Assembly: GCA_020744225.1 (NCBI GenBank)
Contig: JAGMWG010000028.1
Location: forward strand, 280,609-344,608
Length of the DNA: 64,000 nt
From: Paraphoma chrysanthemicola
Taxonomy: Eukaryota; Ascomycota; Dothideomycetes; Pleosporales; Phaeosphaeriaceae
Reading direction: 5' to 3'
Positions 21,458 through 31,872 of the stretch are shown in pieces. Position numbers and translations under genes: made by a program. Under the pieces are notes generated by a model. It ran no database searches and was not told where the DNA came from. It saw only the letters and a list, made by a program, of their open reading frames with translations. Numbering within the stretch: position 1 is the stretch's first letter; every line of letters begins with the position of its first letter.

Positions 21458-24400
21458 CTAACTTACAGCTTCAGGCACGCAGCTTTCGTTAGGAATAGAT
21501 GCATTCAGCCGGCATGGTCCTGTGCAGTGCACGCAGTCTCGACGTTTATAGATGTCCCCCTTGAAGTCCTGGAAGCTCGCAGTGATGATAGTGCCGGATA
21601 CGATGTCCTCCGTTGCATATAGCATCACTCGCATCCGTCCACCTCTTCGCTGGACTTTGAAAGACGTACAGGGAAGACATGAGTGACTGACGAGATTGAT
21701 CCAGCTTCCAGTTTCAGTCCAATGTAAATGGCTTGATATGGGTAGCACAGATTGAGGAAGCTCAAAGTACATACCCTTGCAGCCTTGATGGCCGCGCGGG
21801 TAGAGGTCCCCAACGAGTTCCCCGATACAGTCGTCTCGCCGATACACAATCCCACTGACAGTATCAGGAACAGAGGCTATGACGACACGGCATCGGCGAG
21901 ATTCAATAGCGATGCGATACCGGTTCACTGGTAGCCGGGTCATGCAGGTACACTGCTCTTCATTGCATATTTCGCATTGCGGTTCTCTTCGGTCGGAAAT
22001 GGTCGGATCCCTTGGCCTCCTAGCACTCATGGAACATGGCCAGTTCTGGTTGTGCTGTACGAAGGTATTGCCGGTTATTGAAGGTGTCTCGAACTGAGCC
22101 AGCAGAGCATCAACCGGTAGGTTCAGCAAATCAACAGGTATAGGTTCTGGGGCACATTCCTCTTCTTTGTTCCAAGGCTCAGCGATGACATGATCTGAGG
22201 AAGAATCATGGTGGCGTGGTAGGGAGAGCTCTATGGCCTCTCTCCACTCGAATCGATACATGACTTCAACATCGGACGTCATCATCCGAATAATGGATCG
22301 CCCAAGCATACACAGTTTGTGCATTATTTCTTTGACCTCGGATCTTTGAGCTAGAGCCTGGAATGTTGCTACTGCGTCTTGCGGAAGCCTCAACATGTAG
22401 TCTTGAGTAATGAAGTAAGGTGACTCGCAACGAAGAGGAAGCAGCGGCAGGAGCCCAATGCCAAGCTCGCCGCACAAATGGATCCATTTCGTCCGCTGCG
22501 AGATCTTGTAGCGCAATGAGCTCTCTGTATCTTTCTTCATTTTGTTCTTGTTGATTTCATCAAGTAACATGTTCAGCTTTTCCTTACTCAGGTTCTGGCC
22601 ATCCTCTCCTTTTAGATCGTCCACTAGCTCAGCGAACCAATACTCGTTGAGCCGTGCTTTGAGAAGCGATACAACGGCCGTGCTAGCTGAGGTGGCCACG
22701 TTGCGGTCAAACACGGCGCCTTTGGCGAAGTCCGACGTAGGCTGCTCCGAGTTGACACAGTCTGTACCTGTGCTATTTTCATAGCGCATTTGCCGCCATG
22801 AGTCGATAAGAGAGCGAAGGTGGATAAGGGTCTGTCTACTAACGATTGACGCTAGAACTAATGCTGGACTTTTGCGTTGGGGACTGCAGAGAAGGCCGCC
22901 AGGGATAAGGCTGTACGTATCGAGCAGGGCTGTCTCGAAATGGCGTTTCCTTGACGACGATTCGAATGCAGTGGCGTCCGAAATCTTGCGCTTTCTAGAG
23001 ACGCTAGTGTTAGGAACGAAGTTCGACTGTGACATTGGGAACTTCTCTGCACACAAATTTGGACTGCAGAAGGTGTATCCATTAGGGATAGCGGCTGAGT
23101 CCACTGTCATAAAATTGATTGCCTCGGCGAAATTTGGCCCCATGTTGAGAACTTCATGATACGTCTTCGGCAGGGTAAATATAAGAGTGCCTGGATTGCA
23201 TGCTGTGATATGGTACTTAACGCCCCAGTCATCGAGAAGTCGAGGTGGTACTATGGCGTTGAGGTGACGAATTCTCTGAGAACATGAGCCCAGAAGTCCA
23301 GTGTACCGCTGCTCCATACAGGCCTCGAATCGAGGGTTAGAGGACGGTTCGATGCACAGCCACAACTTGGGCGCACCGGCAATCATAATGTTAGCCGACA
23401 GCCATTCGCAGTCTTCGAAATGAATGTTGGTTGCTGTGGGCTGGTTAGAACAGCTGATGTAGAGGTAGCTAGTGCTGACCCCGGGAACATCTTGCACAAG
23501 TGCTTCTTTCATCCAGGAACCCGCTGAGAGCAACTCAGTGTACGGAGATGCTCCATTGAAGATACTCGTAGGTCCAATGAGGTAACTGAGCGGGCTGGTT
23601 GGTGGGGAGTCGCAAAATTCTTGAAAGGATTGTCGGAGCTGGGCATCGTTCATATTGTAGTGTTCTGAAGTGTGCGCCAAGTTTGGCATCGTAAACTCCA
23701 AGCGCTGAAGTTCTTTTCGGCTCGGCTTATTTGAGGAAAGCCGTACAACACCCTCATCATGCACAAATGTGTTATATGTGATGTGCGCTTGAGCTCTGTC
23801 GATGTTTGATTCGGAGGGATATGCCAAAAGCGTTTGGGTGGGAAAGTCGGCAACCTTCACAAGCGCAATACCGACAGTCTTCACCTGAGGGTCACGAGAA
23901 AAGGTCTGTAGCGTTGTTGCCATGTTATCACCGATGTCTGCCATGTCACAGACGAATGTAGGGACCTTGAAATCCAGTGGAGGTGTCGGAGTATTCGTTG
24001 TCTTGCTCGATGTGGGCACAAGTTGTTGTGGAGTTGTGGTAGTTATGGATCGATTCTCTCCTGCTTCCGCCGTCTCTTCTCCTGACTCCTCTGACTCTTC
24101 TCCTGCCTCTGCATCGGTCCCTTCTTCGGTTGCCTCCACTACACCCTCTGTATGCTTTTCTTTCTGGCCGAGTGTATCGTGTTCTTCCTCGCTAGAATCA
24201 CTGCTTTCAGGACTCTGGTAGCTGCGGCTTGGATGCACTCGTTTCTCGCGACAGATTTTCGCTTCGCTAGTCTTCTGACTAATTTAATTGGGCTGTCGGC
24301 TTCTTGTGTCAAAGTAGGGTCCCACGAGACATGTGGCCGGCTACTACGCCTAGCAGTTTGAGTCAGATCATCGTTGTCTTCATCCCTTCTATCGTCTTGA

Positions 24401-24807
24401 TTGTGCCCTGCCTGTTCCAAAATGTCGGCTAAGGTTTGTGCCTGTGTTCTGAGCTGATCGCTTGTGGTATGGATACGTTGGAGCTTAGGTTTAAGGTTAT
24501 CGGTCGCCGTAATGATGCATCGAAGCTGGAGGACGATCGAAGCATTTCCTTCGGCGGCGGGCGTAGGCTCGGGTTCGGTAGGCGCGGACGCGATGGGCCT
24601 GCGTCGGTGTTCAGCAGAATGGCGTTTGAAGGGTTGGTACGTGATCGAAGACAGTGCGCTCCTAAAGGAATCGTTAAGACGTAGTAATTCTTCATGAGCA
24701 TGTTCACACTCCGCTAGAACCTGGTCAGCCTCATTAAGAGCCTCGACAGCCTGGGCGTGCAGTGGATGTAGGACATGCATGTCGAATTGTGCATGTTGTT
24801 GTAGCAT
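21458..24807 (-). CDS. JmjC + SET domain protein (predicted dual histone demethylase/methyltransferase), 1100 aa
   Basis: Exon 1 is 24807..24326 and exon 2 is 24278..21458 (47-bp intron, phase 2). The large frame alone starts at GTG, so an upstream exon is required. The N-terminus is helical then highly acidic (SEESGEETAEAGE). The JmjC domain (roughly residues 430-560) has the Fe(II) ligands HFE in TNIHFEDCEW and a distal His in TYHEVLNMGPNFAEAINF, like KDM4/KDM5-type enzymes. Near residues 910-1080 there is a Cys cluster CEICNEEQCTC, then a SET-like fold: GIVYRRDDCIGELVG, SWINLVSHSCLPCTSF (counterpart of NHSC), VMLYATEDIVSGTIITASF and a post-SET-like CVHCTGPCR. The usual final SET tyrosine is not obvious. 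Expected to be nuclear, acting on histone lysines. Confidence 0.8.
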
Positions 24808-25476
24808 GCACGGACTGTTGTTTTGTGGTCGCAGAGCTGACGTCCGTGCTGGCTTATGTAATCATAGCTGCCCGGGTGGGATGCAGCAACAGCAAAACTC
24901 GGTGCTGCTTCTCGTGATGGGGCCAGGGAAGTGTTCTGCCTCACTTTATGAAACTTTCCGGGATGGACGATGGTTCAAGAGAGTACAGTAATTTTATGAA
25001 GCATTTGTAGTAGACGAAGCGCTTAGCATGGTATGTAATTAGTCAATTTTTCGCATTCTCCAAGTCTTGCTGCATCTAAACTACAGTAACTTTACTATTT
25101 AAATATAACTTACCTCTAATATTTGTGCAGCTAGTGGCATCAACAAGCAAGCCAAATCTGTTCTCATCAGCTCAGCTTGAGACTTGCAGGCTTTAGAGTG
25201 CTCGCCCACACCAACTTGACGAATGGGGTGAAACTATTTGATTTCCGCTCGTGGTATCAAATAGAGTCCGCTCCGTTATTGCTGCCGGCACAAACCCCTT
25301 CGCTGGACTTGTTAATGACACCACTGTCCTGGTATTTCCCGCCTCGCCACAAGAGGCGGACGGCTTATACACCATTGATGATCAGAGGTTTCGGCGCTGT
25401 ACAAGAGAAGTAGCTGTAAAGAGCCTTCTGGTTGAAGAAAATATTCTCCGACGACGGCGAAGAAGAGGTGTATTTC
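24808..25476. other. Divergent region between two JmjC genes
   Basis: This 669-bp interval separates the JmjC-SET ATG (24807, minus) from the second JmjC gene (plus). Open frames at 25177..25470 probably include a missing first exon of the latter: PLNVV-type folding is absent, but the frame NPFAGLVNDTTVLVFPA looks coding. I could not find a splice that joins it cleanly. Confidence 0.35.
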
Positions 25477-26340
25477 ATGACCGGAGATGAAGCAAGAAGA
25501 CAGCTCGATTCCGGTGCCACTCTCCACGGGCCAATCATCACCCAGGGCCAGCAGCAATTCCAGTGGGACAAGTCTAGAGGCCGACCAGTAGAGCAATTGT
25601 TCCGACGGATGGGAAACCTGAACAGGACTGTCTCTGTGCAGAAGACCTCGCTGAGCCTACAGCGACAGTCGTATGTTGCCATGCAACTCAGCGACGTTTA
25701 CGATAGATTTGCCGAGAATAAGGCCAGTGACGACCCTCTTAACGTCGTTGATCTGCGCAACCCACTGCCACGCTCTATATTACCGCACTTCCTCACTGGC
25801 GAAGACTGCCAAATGCTCAGCCGGATCCGGGACACAATCCTTGGAGGAGCGACAGCAGAGCGATGTACCGCACAGACCACTGAATGGAATAAGTGAAAGG
25901 ACGATGAGGACTGGGTCCTACTTGCGCAAGGCGGTGCTCATACTCTCACTCATCAAGATAGCTGCGTCAAGGCCATGTGGCTGACTGTACAAGAAGGATT
26001 GCTCGGATTTGGCTGGATGTCGCATCCATCGAAGGAGGATATGGCTAGCTGGAGTGCTGATCCCAATGGATTCCTTGGTGGGCAGCTGGGATACGTGGTC
26101 CTTCGCCCTGATCAGACGGTATACTTCGAAGCAGGCACGGTCCACTTCGTATTCAGGCTTGAGCAGCTTCAGACGCTACTAGTGGGCGGTCATGTATTGC
26201 GATGGTCACGAATAGAGTCGTGGATGGAGATTGTCCTCACCCAGCTAAGGCTTCCTAACACTACCAATGAGGACTTCCTGTCGTCAGCACAAGCTTACGT
26301 CGAAGCGGTGGCACAACTCGTCTCCGAACAGCAGAGTTGA
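25477..26340 (+). pseudogene. JmjC-domain gene interrupted by one in-frame TGA
   Basis: The frame from MTGDEARRQLDSG runs through VVDLRNPLPRSILPHFL to TTEWNK, meets TGA at 25894..25896, and continues in the same frame as KDDEDWVLLAQGGAHTLTHQ to TGA 26340. The second half holds the JmjC core: HxD in THQDS, GFGWMSHPSKEDMASWSADP and the distal His in GTVHFVF. The domain is thus split by a single nonsense codon (TGG or CGA to TGA by one change). No intron removes it: GTGAAAGG..GCAAG is 38 bp and shifts frame. Either a recent pseudogene, a readthrough product or an assembly error. The 5' end is also uncertain. Confidence 0.7.
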
Positions 26341-26923
26341 TGCAGTCTTTGCTAGTGATGGTGCTAACCACAACCCAGCAATTTGAGCAATATCTGGCAG
26401 TGATGCCCTGATCGTGTTCAATATCCGTGATCTGAACGGCTAGGAAAGGAGGACGCGTTCTGCCGTGCGGGACAGGTGGTCATAAATTCTTGATGCAACG
26501 ACATGACGACATAAGGCTCAACTTTCATGAGAGATCCCAGGGAAGCTAGCATTACAGTGCTCACCCTCGAGAATTTTAGCAATGTTACTCAGTGACTTAA
26601 GGAAGTTTTAGACTCAAGGAAGTTGTATTTTGTCGCTACTTGATCTACCCCAAGCGACTCGAATGCCTTTTAGCCATGCACGTTAAGTTGCCAGATCGAG
26701 CTTGGTAAAAGTACTTCTAACTTGCTCCTGCTAGCTTGCGATCAAAGAGCGTCTGCACCGCTTCTATCGTACGTGTAGCGATAGTCCGAATATCATATTC
26801 GGTGCTTGTGTATTGGGGTGCAATCACGACATCGTCACCTTCAGTGCCATCACAACTACAAGGGTACAAATAGATTCTGTAGTTCTTGATCGCTATGAAG
26901 AGGTCAGATATGCGCCTTCACGC
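26341..26923. other. Intergenic, no gene seen
   Basis: 583 bp; no supported frame, repeat or RNA gene recognised. Confidence 0.4.
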
Positions 26924-28091
26924 TTAGCAAAAGAAACTGGTACCGTGTTTGTGTAGACGACCGTACAGCCCTACGCTGCTGGCGAAGGGCCTTCTTGCAC
27001 AATTACTATCTGCCAAAAGCGTCAGTACGATATGAACACATGGTATAGGGAGACTCACCGCCCAGAACAACCCTATACCGCGTACATCACCGATGTTAGG
27101 GTGCTCTTTAAGCCCTTCTCGCACTAGTACTCCCAATAGTCGACCTTGTGCCTCGATGTTGGGCTGGAGGCGGCGTATGGTGTTCAGAACCACGTTGCCA
27201 ACAGCACAGACAATAGGGTGGCCCTCATATGTATGACCGTGGACGAAAGACCCTGAGCCCGCAGAAATGACTTCGTCGACACGCTTGTTGCACATCATGG
27301 CCGCAATAGGTTGTACTCCTGCCCCGAGTGATTTACCCATGGTCTGTATATCTGGGGCGACACCATAATGCTGCCAGGCATGCAGCTTCCCGGTACGGCC
27401 TGCGCCGCACATGATTTCGTCGAAGATGAGCAGCGCCCCAAACTGATCACAGACATCTCTCATGGCCTGCATGTATCCAGGAACTTGCTGCGAACGTATT
27501 CCTCGTCAGTCTCATTTGGCTTGCGATCCGAGTAGGGATCGCACGCCGATACATGATGTGTATTTGATGGCAAGATGTCTTCGTACAGCTTGCGCCGAGG
27601 CTGGTGGGAACCAACGGAGAGTGTTGCTAGTGTACTCCCATGGTATGATGGACTACAAGCGATGTAGTGAACGCGTTGTATCTGCCCTTTATTGCAGTGA
27701 AACTGTCGAGCCAGCTTGAGTGCCGCTTCATTTGCATCAGATCCTATGAGTATAGTCAGACAGTGCACCAAAACCAGTACAGCCACTCACCCGAGTTGTA
27801 TATATATGCTTCCACCATCTCTCCGTCAGTACTCTGCATGAGGTTCGCCTTGAAATCCTCTGCGTGCACAGTCGAAAACGATCGGCAAGTATAAAAGACA
27901 GATACGCTGGCGATAGCATCCAAGATTGGTTTGAGTCCCTCGTATCCTAGACACGAAACAGCGGCTCCGCACGACGCATCAATAAGCTCCTCTCCAGATT
28001 CCAAGTGAAGTGTGTTTCTGGTAGCTGATGTAACCAGTGGGGCACCATGTTCGCGGCTTTCGATGCACGTGGTTGTCATGGCTGATGCCAT
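26924..28091 (-). pseudogene. Class III PLP-dependent aminotransferase with internal deletion
   Basis: The start is MASAMTTTCIESREHGAPLV (ATG 28091). A normal intron (27790..27744) joins YIYNSG to SDANEAALKLARQF. PLP-fold motifs follow: HYIACSPSYHGSTLATLSVG, LLIFDEIMCGAGRTG with the PLP aspartate, and the Schiff-base lysine in QTMGKSLGAGVQPIAAM. Between NETDEEYVRSK and VPGYMQAMRDVCDQF the family normally has about 25-30 residues including the xxEPVxGxxxG segment; here they are missing and the frame changes at about 27490. A last exon after GLFWA (intron near 27056..27009) would end at 26971, also shorter than usual. The gene is broken although its PLP residues survive. Confidence 0.75.
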
Positions 28092-28589
28092 GATGTCTGG
28101 ATCACGGAAACTTTCCTGAATAAGTTTATGCCACCTGTGCAGCACTGTGTCCTTCGAGGAGTTCGGAAGCTGCAGTATGTTCTCAAACCATTCGTGTGCT
28201 TCTGACCAGAGTTCTACGCTATTCAATATGATTGGCAAGATATGCGACGTATATAAGTACGTACCTGCTTCGCGGCTCTCATGAGTCCTCATGTGAGTAT
28301 CAAGCTTCGTGAAGTTACCCTCATCTACCTCGATTTGATGACGATTGTCACCATCTCTTGTCCCTCGAAGAACGGTGATGCCGGATGATACTAAAGCTTC
28401 AATTTCTCCGTGATTCGGGAAAACTATGAAGAGCTGGAACATCTTCTGTGGGTGCTGTTTTGCTATTGTCGGCTTTGCGTAGTGGCAGAGAGGCCACTTT
28501 TGGAGGCACTCGACACCGAACGACGCTTGAAATAGCTCTTCGGAACAATCGACGATTCTTTGAGAGCCATCTGGCAAGGGTATTTCCAT
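28092..28589 (-). CDS. Unassigned N-terminal ORF fused in frame to the aminotransferase relic
   Basis: ATG 28589 opens MEIPLPDGSQRIVDCSEELF and stays in frame into the aminotransferase at 28091. A 42-bp in-frame intron (GTACTT..GAATAG) may remove 28264..28223, bringing HESREAGT next to VELWSEAHEWFENIL. The roughly 150 residues match no aminotransferase region I know. It may be a separate small gene whose stop was lost, or an unusual N-terminal extension. Low certainty. Confidence 0.35.
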
Positions 28590-29101
28590 CTTTTGGTGTT
28601 TGTAATGGAAGAAAGTTCGTTGAGTTTGGATTTGAAGTTTGACCTGACTTTATACGCGCGTGCCAAGGCGTCTTGGCTAGTGCATGGAGGTATTTTCTGA
28701 GACGACTCGCTCACCGCTGCCTTTTCTGGGAGACTCTAGAACCCATTCCGATCTTGACACGTCACTCGCTTTGATTGCAGATTTGGGCGCATGTTAGGCA
28801 AGAATAACCCCTGCTACGGTAGCTTCCTTACATCTACGAGCAAATCACAACGTAATCTATGATGAGAATGCGTTTGCGGCAACAATGCAGTGGATACTAA
28901 CCAAGGATTCGTACCACATACTGCCTGTCTTCATGTGCGATCTGCAGCTGGACAGGTGCCAGCCATGAGTAGTTGGTTAAGAGACCAGGCCAGGCTTGAA
29001 GCGGAGTGCATACATGTCTTTGCAGCATCTTTCCTGCATGGCATCGATCGGCGCAAAAGCATTCCTCAAGATAGAGTAACTTACTGTACTTTAGCGCCAT
29101 T
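28590..29101. other. Intergenic, no gene seen
   Basis: Only short frames; the 28463..28714 minus-strand frame has no ATG. Confidence 0.35.
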
Positions 29102-29236
29102 GACTTGTCATAATAATGCGGACGGAAACTTGCATGAATTGCAACATTGATATGTATGCCTAATAGGATCACTCCCGCGTACAGGACCTACGCCAAATTC
29201 TCACGTCACGGCAAATCGTGACTCGCTGACATTGTC
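29102..29236 (+). repeat. Dispersed ~135-bp repeat, copy 1
   Basis: Matches 30842..30986 in the same orientation. The longest shared block is GGATCACTCCCGCGTACAGG followed by ACCTA; other blocks include ACTTGCATG and GCTGACATT. Many differences are C/T or G/A, as in CGTGACTCGC versus CGCGGCTTGC. Confidence 0.8.
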
Positions 29237-29618
29237 CAGAACAATGCAGGGGATATCTAAGCTCTCAACACAAGAATCCTTGGTAAACGTTATTCGATAT
29301 CATGAGAAACAGCTCAAAAACAGTTGTACACTTAAATCTACTGGGGCAACATATGTTTGTGAAGTATTGAAAGTGGGAATGAAGTCTCAATGGCGTGGGA
29401 TGCTGCTCAAAGAGCTCCGCATCTGGACAGATGGTTTGGCGACGAGCAAGCTGGACCCTTCGAACCACTTTGACGACGAAAACCCAAAACAGCCGGCGTG
29501 CTTCCACAATACAGCTCTCCTATCAGGGTTGGAAGATACAACTACGAGCGATACAGATGTTGGCAAGCATCAGCAGCTAAAACGGATGTGCCATACTCGT
29601 TCCAATACATGTACAATT
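29237..29618. other. Uncertain plus-strand ORF only
   Basis: A frame from the ATG near 29244 to 29630 (MQGISKLSTQESLVNV) is open but has no domain and starts at the repeat edge. I do not call it a gene. Confidence 0.3.
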
Positions 29619-30011
29619 TCAAAAGGGTAAACCATCTTGAACTATCAACGTCATATCTACTAACCTTACCGTAGACGACTTGCGAACTCGTCCAACTACC
29701 GTGAAGGGCAGAAAGCTCATGGACAAGTCGCGCTTACAGAGCCAAGCGTGCACAACATCGGCTGCGAGTACATTCACGCTCCGCCAGGACGAGTAGGCCT
29801 TCATAATTGCTTGTCTTCTTTTACGATGCTCCCCTGACTTGGGGAACTCTGGGCCGGCGCCACAACCCCACAAGACATAGGAGGGTTTTGATGGCGACAT
29901 GTCATGCCATGTAATTGCTGCTATCTCAAAAACAATGTGCGTAGCGCTGATGTCGAATGCTTCCACTAGTGGAGACTCATTCTGAGAAATGAATACCTCA
30001 TGGCTACGCAT
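29619..30011 (-). CDS. Unsupported hypothetical ORF, 130 aa
   Basis: ATG 30011 (MRSHEVFISQNESPLVEAFD) to stop 29619. The first ~110 residues look plausibly coding (ITWHDMSPSKPSYVLWGCGA). A GTAAGG donor after RKSST suggests the true 3' end lies in another exon that I could not place. Upstream lies a short CGTCTGAGT 9-bp repeat (about 30030..30080). Confidence 0.3.
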   Translation of the reverse strand: MRSHEVFISQNESPLVEAFDISATHIVFEIAAITWHDMSPSKPSYVLWGCGAGPEFPKSGEHRKRRQAIMKAYSSWRSVNVLAADVVHAWLCKRDLSMSFLPFTVVGRVRKSSTVRLVDMTLIVQDGLPF

Positions 30012-30245
30012 CTAATGCTTCCTTCTCTTCGCCGACCTTTCGCCGTCTGGGCCGTCTGGGTCGTCTGAGTCGTCTGAGTCGTCATTGGGGCCTGCTTGCG
30101 TCTCGAGTCCGACAATCGCACAGATTTCGTCAACCCTGAAAGAGGCTTCATAGCTGCCGGGGAAGTGGGTAGGGAGCCTTTGCGGCATAATTTGATAAGG
30201 ATGCTGCAGAGAGAGCGACTTGTAGCGCCGCTGAGAAAAGCCACT

Positions 30246-30512
30246 TCAAGCCACACATTGATATGTATGCTGTCTGATGACGCCCAATATAAGCCCACCT
30301 AATACTGAAGCAAGGAAGATAAACCAGTGTCCATCAGGGAAGATGTGATACATGAAGCCTAACATGATAGTGGCCGACAGAATTGAAGATACAAGTACTG
30401 CAGCTTCCACACTCATGGTTGGACAGTTCCTCAACCGTTGTATATGCATCCACATCAGTACGGCATACAGTACGCTCATGACCGCGGCAATGCCATCATC
30501 ATCTAGCGGCAT
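30246..30512 (-). CDS. Small multipass membrane protein candidate, 88 aa
   Basis: ATG 30512 gives MPLDDDGIAAVMSVLYAVLM, then three hydrophobic segments (AVMSVLYAVLMWM; VLVSSILSATIMLGFMYHI; WFIFLASVLGGLILGVI) separated by short polar loops. The hydropathy pattern is coherent, which favours a real membrane protein, but there is no family match and it could be one exon of a longer gene. Confidence 0.4.
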   Translation of the reverse strand: MPLDDDGIAAVMSVLYAVLMWMHIQRLRNCPTMSVEAAVLVSSILSATIMLGFMYHIFPDGHWFIFLASVLGGLILGVIRQHTYQCVA

Positions 30513-31872
30513 TAGACAGCAATAAAGTTGAAACCGAGCTTACGTACCCAATTTTACTGGACTCATAGTGCAGAACGGTCTTCAGATAGAATCTGAGTGC
30601 AGGTGTGTACGGGTGCGTGTGGTAGCAAACTGGAGGGGAATTTCAGAGATCAATCGGCGTTTAGTATGAGGCTATCTGGTGAAGACGCCGTAACAAGAAG
30701 ATGGAAGACATTGTCAGCGGTTTTATGCGTTTGTTTTAAGATCGCTCTCCGTCAGTGTTGTCTCACCGCCATATTGGCTCAACAACTCTCAAAGGACGCA
30801 GGACCGAAGCAGCCTTCCCCAATGGCGCAAATTGTTGAATTCACTCGTCACACAATGATGCAGACGGCAACTTGCATGTATTGCCGCATTGAATTGCATG
30901 CTGTCCAATGGGATCACTCCCGCGTACAGGACCTAGAATCCGGCCAAAATGTCACGTCACAGCAAATCGCGGCTTGCTGACATTTGTTAGCGGCATACTG
31001 TCTTACTAGAGTTTATTTTTATCCACTAATCTAGCAGGCAGAAAACTTTTGCGCCGGGACACTAAGCTCTGGGTAGGTTTGGTAGCATTGACGGCAAGCT
31101 CTGGCAGTCCTCCTTCATATTAGTACCTGACTCAAGTAATGAGCGTCAGCCCGCCTGGGTTTTGTCTTAGCTGCCTGAGAAATCCAGCACTCTGCAACTC
31201 TCTGCAAAGAGTTTTCGTCGTGACGACGCCGTTTGGTGGTGTTAATCAGCGGATTTGCACAGACACAGAGCGTCTCGTGCTGGAAGGTTCTGAGATCTTT
31301 GTATGGCACCTACTCCTTTATTTTACCCCAGGTCTTTCGGCGCCTCGCAGTTGACATGCCTGATTGGTACTAGCATAAGTATTAGTATGGAGCGAATTCA
31401 GAAGATCTATCGTCATCTTACGCGCTTACTCGTCTTCTCCCAGCACTCTCCGCACCATGTCCTGCCGCATTTCTCACACTCGTGTAGTTGCTCTGGTCGG
31501 GGTAGACTACAGTAAGTGCAGCATATCCCTCGCTCGCGGGGAACTTCATTTACAGTATGCGTGAAAGCTGGATACAGGCCAAGCGTCTCGACACACCCAT
31601 CAGCTTCGATATTTCCCTTTAGTTAAGGGGATTGACAGTCGATACGGAAAGTTTTTGTAAAATCGTTGGGGTGTAGTCGCAGAAGCGCACTAAAACTGCT
31701 ATGCGCAGGTTTGTGTTTTTGTCACTCTCACTACTGCATAAGACAACGACGTTCGTACTACAAAATACCGAGAAACTCACAAGAGATGCCCCGCCAACGT
31801 CATCGCTATGTAAGTACCGATTCCATGAAAACTGTCCTGATTGCAAAGAGGCTTGAGGGAAGGCAAGACGCT
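30513..31872. other. Gene-poor stretch containing repeat copy 2 and a weak spliced ORF
   Basis: Includes the dispersed repeat at 30842..30986. A possible two-exon 41-aa frame starts at ATG 31457 (31457..31511 joined to 31556..31626; MSCRISHTRVVALVGVDY), with a good GTAAGT donor and TTACAG acceptor, but no other support. Nothing else is recognised. Confidence 0.35.
30842..30986 (+). repeat. Dispersed ~145-bp repeat, copy 2
   Basis: Direct-orientation partner of 29102..29236, about 1.7 kb away, with small indels. Neither copy has visible terminal inverted repeats or coding capacity. Confidence 0.8.

Noticed and set aside
25177..25470. Confident first exon of the broken JmjC gene
   Set aside because: Frames look partly coding, but I could not find a donor/acceptor pair that joins to MTGDEARRQL in phase.
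29265..29630. Genes on either strand in this interval
   Set aside because: Opposite-strand ORFs are mutual shadows with no domain, and the region starts at the edge of a repeat.
31457..31626. Two-exon 41-aa frame (MSCRISHTRVVALVGVDY)
   Set aside because: Splice signals are good, but the product is very short with no recognisable feature; left as a note in the gap entry.
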